Part shown: in pieces, positions 60,252 to 64,000 of the stretch
Layout of the letters: each line of letters starts with the position of its first letter
How positions within the stretch are numbered: position 1 is the first letter of the stretch
Assembly: GCF_021502725.1 (NCBI RefSeq)
Contig: NZ_JAKFFS010000005.1
Span: 62,001 to 126,000 of the forward strand
DNA from: Dyadobacter sp. CY345
Lineage (GTDB): Bacteria; Bacteroidota; Bacteroidia; Cytophagales; Spirosomataceae
Direction of reading: 5' to 3'
Length of the DNA: 64,000 nt
Notes under the pieces: model-generated
Seen by the model: only the letters and a program-made list of their open reading frames with translations
The model's database searches: none
What the model was told of the DNA's origin: nothing
Program-made: the position numbers and the translations under genes

Positions 60252-60689
60252 CTAATGCGTTTTCAATTCCAGGATTTTTTTTAATTGAACCAAAGTGTTC
60301 ATCCAATTTTCCTCCATTTTGACCACCTTATCTTCGTCTTCAATATTATCCTGCGTCACGGTCACTGTCGTCTCGTCGTCATACGGAGAAATGTGGTATG
60401 TTATATGTGCATAATTATCTTCAAAATCTTCCGTTCCGGACATTGAGCTCCAATAAGAATAACTAAGAACTCGCTCGGGAATAATGTCAAGAATTACGCC
60501 TTTGTCGACATAAGGAACGCCGTCCCATTCACCACGAAATGTTATCGGATCGTGAAGTTTCCAGGTCGTTTCAGTTTAAGTTCCGTACATGTATTGTTTG
60601 ATAATTTCCGGGTCGATCAAGGCTTTCCATACTTCGGACGGGCTGGCAAAAATAGAAATGGAGGTCGTTGCTATCAGTTCTCGATTCAT
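60252..60689 (-). pseudogene. AHSA1/SRPBCC-family protein interrupted by an in-frame stop
   Basis: From the ATG at 60689 the frame encodes a typical AHSA1-like protein of about 145 codons: ISIFASPSEVWKALIDPEIIKQYMYGT, then a TAA at codon 38 (60576-60578). The same frame continues without shift: TWKLHDPITFRGEWDGVPYVDKGVILDIIPERVLSYSYWSSMSG through ENWMNTLVQLKKILELKTH. All expected parts of the fold are present, so only one codon is disrupted. It is either a recent nonsense mutation or a sequencing error. Downstream ATGs (such as 60443) would give only a fragment. Confidence 0.82.
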
Positions 60690-60934
60690 GATATCTTATT
60701 TTTAGTTAATATATCTTCCAAAATACAAAGAAAAATCATGCCATATACAGATACAATCAGGTTAATTCAATGATGTCAGAATGGTGGATTTTACGTAAGC
60801 TAACAGGGTTTTTATACTTCTGAGAATACAAAGTATTGCAAGTATTAAACCAATTATTAGTATTTTACTTTTATATAGTTTCTGACTTTTATTATGTATA
60901 GTATTTTAAATATTTATATAGAATTCCTAATTTT

Positions 60935-61351
60935 CTATTCCACTTTATTGCGTTTCAGCACATTGTCGACTGCAAAGGAATTATATTTTTGCTCAAAAAT
61001 AATAAGAACGGAGAAGAATGCGGCGTGGATAAGCTGTGATGGTATAGCATCCCACGATTCGATCATAGTTGAGCCAAAAATCAAAGCGATCATTACAAAC
61101 ACACCTCCTGCCAATGATTCCTTGGTAAACAGACCGAGTAATAGCAGCGTTCCGACCACAAATTCAGCAATAGGCAGGATATAACTAAATGGTGTTACGA
61201 CAAAGTCCGGCAGCATTGATTTTTGAAATTGCCCGACCATCCATCCGCTGAAACCGTTCAATTTTGGCAGTCTCACCAGCCCGTGACCAAACATACTCAT
61301 ACCGACTGCAAGTCGCGCCGTTAGAAAAGATAATTGTTGAGGGGAGATCAT
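60935..61351 (-). CDS. DoxX-family membrane protein
   Basis: The 138-residue protein has four hydrophobic helices and the DoxX features RLAVGMSMFGHGLVRLPKLNGFSGWMVGQF and PIAEFVVGTLLLLGLFTKESLAGGVFVMIAL. It is a member of the same broad superfamily as the 53422-53919 product but is not a close duplicate. It stands alone between the SRPBCC pseudogene and a long AT-rich gap. Role unknown. Confidence 0.85.
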   Translation of the reverse strand: MISPQQLSFLTARLAVGMSMFGHGLVRLPKLNGFSGWMVGQFQKSMLPDFVVTPFSYILPIAEFVVGTLLLLGLFTKESLAGGVFVMIALIFGSTMIESWDAIPSQLIHAAFFSVLIIFEQKYNSFAVDNVLKRNKVE

Positions 61352-62019
61352 ATAATTTGAAGGTTTCGAAAATGATTTTATTTACTTAAATATACTCGAA
61401 AAGGACTTCTAAAACTTTGTGCCGGTTTATTATTTGTATATAATATACTATATTTTAATTCAAAAAGAACCTGTTCAGAAGGTTATATAGGCCTGGCAAC
61501 TTTCCTTAATTCCCGTGTGAGATGTCCAAGACGCAAGGTTATTCCTATTTACAATATTTTAATTATTTCAATATTTACTCAATTTAAAAATCTTATCTTC
61601 TCCAATGTCAGAGAAGTTTCCCAATCAGATTTTTATAATTATCATTACAGAAAGCTTTTAATACTTATGAATTTTTTAAATGTAAATAAATAGTTTATTA
61701 TTTATAAAAAGTAATTAAAGTTTAGTATTTATTATAAGTTAAATAAGTTTAAAATAGCGTAGACAAAGTACTGGCTATTAACAATATGTTGAAATTTTCT
61801 GAAATTTAATACCTATTAATGTGCAGCTTTATAATTTTAACTGCGTAGACGCCGCTATTTATCTTTTTGTACGGAATTGATTTTCGCAGATTTTTGATGC
61901 ACGTTTTGGAATTTCGAGATTAAATCATTGAGAGTGGTTATACGATGCGGCCGTTTAAATAGTCGAAAAATTGCTTTCATAAAATATAAATATTTCAATA
62001 TAGCAGCCAAAGGTTTTTT
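61352..62019. other. Very AT-rich intergenic region
   Basis: The 668-bp gap has no large ORF. It is dominated by A/T tracts (for example 61650-61760). Its right end holds a possible 41-residue ORF (61855-61980). I see no RNA gene or strong repeat. Confidence 0.55.
61855..61980 (-). CDS. Possible small basic ORF (41 residues)
   Basis: An ATG at 61980 opens 41 codons to a TAG at 61855-61857, 39 bp beyond the stop of the large T9SS cargo gene on the same strand. The product starts MKAIFRLFKRPHRITTL and is strongly basic (rich in Lys and Arg). Its base composition is less AT-rich than the flanks. No family is recognised. Confidence 0.3.
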   Translation of the reverse strand: MKAIFRLFKRPHRITTLNDLISKFQNVHQKSAKINSVQKDK

Positions 62020-63891
62020 TTATTTCAAAACGGTAAGTCCGCCTTTGAAAGATTTTTGTGTGTATTGAACGACATAAAAATAGTAGCCCGCAGAGATGGC
62101 GTTCGGACACCAGTTTTGATTTTTGTTTTTCGAGTAATATACTTGTTTCCCCCAGCGGTTAAAAATCGTAATATCCTTGAACAAGTCGTTGCACGAGCCT
62201 TCGGAAATCTCGTCAAAAATCAGACAATCATTTTTCCCATCGCCGTTAGGAGTGATTACATTCGGCAAATCAATTACTGCCTTGCCTGAATTATCACTCA
62301 ATTTAAGTACAACGGACGTAGTATCACTGGCAGCAAGGCAAGCCTTGTCCTGCGTAATAAAATCAACAGTAAAAGTTTGACTTGTATCACCATTCATAAT
62401 CCGGCAATCAGGATTCCAGGAAAATTGCGAGGATAATTGTCCGATGCCGGATTTACTTCCAAATAACATACCAACATCCGCCAAATCGAAACCTCTCCCT
62501 TTTGCATTTAGCGTGATCGAGCTTGTGTCAGGGTCTATTGCCGTAACTTCAAAAATAATACCTTCTGAGGATGATAGTTCGTAGGAAAGCGATGAAGTGC
62601 TTAAAGAAGTGGTTACAACCGGTGGAATATTTTCGCTGCCTTCCCGGCGAATGTAAATTACCAGCGTATCCGTCAGCGGTACCGGGCAGCTTTCATCCTG
62701 CACGATCAATTCGATCCGTATTGGCCTGTTGTCATCAGTAACAAAACAGGCATCCAGGCATACTTGAAAACGCATCGTATCATTCGCAACCGTCGTTCGG
62801 TACTGCGCAGGCAGTATCGAAAAATAATTTTGGGTTTGATCTATTGCACGCCCGGAAACCTGGAGAAGCTCGTTTATTGAAGGATCAGTAACCATGACTT
62901 CGAAACAATTGGGATCATCCTTTCCGATCGTGACGATCTGATTACTGCTATAAAATGTGCTTTTACCTTTTTCTTTAAACAGTATTTCGGGTTTGTCCAT
63001 TTTTGGGCAGTCGACCACCCTTAACTGAAAGTCACGTATGAGCGTTCCAATTTTTATCCCGTTTCTAAATTCATCAACCTGAACTGCGAATACATATAAT
63101 CCCAGGTTTCCAGCTGTCAATGACAGCATGCCTGTTTTATAATCAACAGTTAAAGGCTTGGACCCCGGTATAATGTTATCGTTTGTAATGCCATCAATCC
63201 AGGTTAGTTTGGGATAATTAGACGAACCTATGGCCTGGATGCCTGGCCGATCTTTTGTTGAAAATCCTTGCAGCGGTGTAACCAGTCGATATGAAAGGCT
63301 GTCACCGTCCGGATCGGTGCCACCAAAATTGAATAAAAAGGGTGAATTGACGCATGCATAATCTCCCTCGATATCCGGAAATTTGGGAGAAGAATTATGA
63401 AAAGCTGTTCCATTTTGAACAATAGCCGAAAATTCCAGATAAAATAAACTTCCGGCATCTCCCGGCGATTTGATATTCGTTATCGTCCCATTCCGGCAGC
63501 ACCGATCCCAAACGATGTAATAACCTTCGGGGTCACTGAAATCTGATGCGTCAAGAAAAATATCGGTTGCATAGGTTATTTGTATGGTTTCTGTTGAAGA
63601 AATTACGCAGAGCTGGTTGGTATAAGAGACGGACTTTCGTTCTATTTTGGGTATCTCAACAAAGCCAATGGAAGCATTGTCGCGCTTTCTGAATACATAA
63701 ACCACAACCTGATTATCTTCAGCGCCCGGGTTGCCGTTAAGTGCATCAAAATACAGTGTAAGCCCAATGTTATAGTTATAATAACTATTTTTGTTCTCGG
63801 TTAAAAATAATTGCCCTCCCACAATATGTGTGGCTCTTGCTTCGATCATGCATAGCAGAAGTACGAAGGATAAAATCAATCGGTTTTTCAT
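62020..63891 (-). CDS. Large secreted protein with gliding-motility (T9SS type B) C-terminal domain
   Basis: From the ATG at 63891 (MKNRLILSFVLLLCMIEARATHIVGG) the product is 623 residues with a signal peptide. Most of it is beta-rich surface modules, with SGEFSAIVQNGT-like and PDGDSLSYRLVTPLQG segments (a cadherin/PKD-like pattern) and paired cysteines. The C-terminal domain (VITPNGDGKNDCLIF...ITIFNRWGKQVYYSKNKNQNW...AGYYFYVVQYT) is the CHU_C/gliding-motility sorting domain of type B T9SS cargo. The upstream ATG at 63963 would precede the signal peptide. Probably a cell-surface adhesin-like protein. Confidence 0.88.
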   Translation of the reverse strand: MKNRLILSFVLLLCMIEARATHIVGGQLFLTENKNSYYNYNIGLTLYFDALNGNPGAEDNQVVVYVFRKRDNASIGFVEIPKIERKSVSYTNQLCVISSTETIQITYATDIFLDASDFSDPEGYYIVWDRCCRNGTITNIKSPGDAGSLFYLEFSAIVQNGTAFHNSSPKFPDIEGDYACVNSPFLFNFGGTDPDGDSLSYRLVTPLQGFSTKDRPGIQAIGSSNYPKLTWIDGITNDNIIPGSKPLTVDYKTGMLSLTAGNLGLYVFAVQVDEFRNGIKIGTLIRDFQLRVVDCPKMDKPEILFKEKGKSTFYSSNQIVTIGKDDPNCFEVMVTDPSINELLQVSGRAIDQTQNYFSILPAQYRTTVANDTMRFQVCLDACFVTDDNRPIRIELIVQDESCPVPLTDTLVIYIRREGSENIPPVVTTSLSTSSLSYELSSSEGIIFEVTAIDPDTSSITLNAKGRGFDLADVGMLFGSKSGIGQLSSQFSWNPDCRIMNGDTSQTFTVDFITQDKACLAASDTTSVVLKLSDNSGKAVIDLPNVITPNGDGKNDCLIFDEISEGSCNDLFKDITIFNRWGKQVYYSKNKNQNWCPNAISAGYYFYVVQYTQKSFKGGLTVLK

Positions 63892-64000
63892 GACGGGCAT
63901 TGTGGTAAAAGTTAGGCGATAGGTAGTATCAGAATTTAGAAATAAAACAAAAAGAAATGTCAAAGGGTACCAGGTACGAATACGTTGAAATTACTGATTT

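Noticed and set aside
1..64000. tRNA, rRNA, insertion sequences, phage genes, CRISPR arrays
   Set aside because: None could be recognised on either strand by eye; short structured RNAs in the AT-rich gaps cannot be excluded.

Overview
The window looks like a chromosomal segment of a Bacteroidota member, most probably order Cytophagales (Dyadobacter/Spirosoma-like; this placement is inferred from gene content, with no marker-gene comparison). Pointers are two SusC/SusD pairs, an ECF sigma/FecR pair feeding an STN-bearing SusC, type IX secretion sorting domains of both the short C-terminal type and the gliding-motility type, the DUF1800/DUF1501 pair, and several matches to the Bacteroidota promoter pattern TTG...TAnnTTTG. 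I saw no rRNA, tRNA, CRISPR array, phage gene or insertion sequence.

Layout. 1-2.9 kb: the end of a CheR, a receiver-less CheB and a REC-PAS-HK-REC hybrid kinase, tightly packed. 3.1-9.2 kb: a Gly-rich lipoprotein, a ClC channel with CBS domains, a TetR/NmrA pair with two identical operators, a small secreted protein and an aldo/keto reductase. 9.4-16.1 kb: a signalling island with a membrane histidine kinase, a stand-alone receiver, a receiver-adenylate cyclase and an HD-domain protein, facing a 1074-residue fusion of a transporter-like membrane domain, HEAT-like repeats and a C-terminal cyclic-nucleotide-binding domain. A VOC protein follows. 16.7-26.4 kb: one leftward block of ECF sigma, FecR, STN-SusC, SusD, a secreted RraA-like aldolase-family protein and a Tat-exported enolase-superfamily enzyme. 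26.5-31.4 kb: a secreted beta-propeller/azurin fusion, a secreted DUF1080/PA14-like protein and two duplicated Cys-rich lipoproteins. 31.5-33.7 kb: LysR and threonine synthase. 34.0-38.9 kb: a second SusCD pair without enzymes. 39.0-48.1 kb: polA, a collagen-like lipoprotein, a prolyl oligopeptidase, a lipoprotein, a WYL regulator and a luciferase-like monooxygenase. 48.5-53.0 kb: a T9SS cargo protein with DUF1800 and DUF1501. 53.0-64.0 kb: a Crp/DoxX/DUF2141 operon, a cyclophilin, tex, SRPBCC proteins (one with an in-frame stop), an OprO/P-like porin, DoxX, and a large type-B T9SS cargo protein.

How the parts may work together. The 9.4-16.1 kb island holds parts for making cAMP (a cyclase with all canonical residues), possibly hydrolysing a nucleotide signal (HD protein), and sensing it on a membrane protein rather than a transcription factor. 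The 16.7-26.4 kb block reads as a substrate-sensing uptake system: the STN domain of SusC should signal through FecR to the sigma factor. Its two enzymes form a plausible sugar-acid dehydratase plus pyruvate-type aldolase pair. Both carry export signals, which would place an early catabolic step in the periplasm, next to the exported propeller/azurin redox fusion encoded upstream. These functional links are inferences from domains and gene order.
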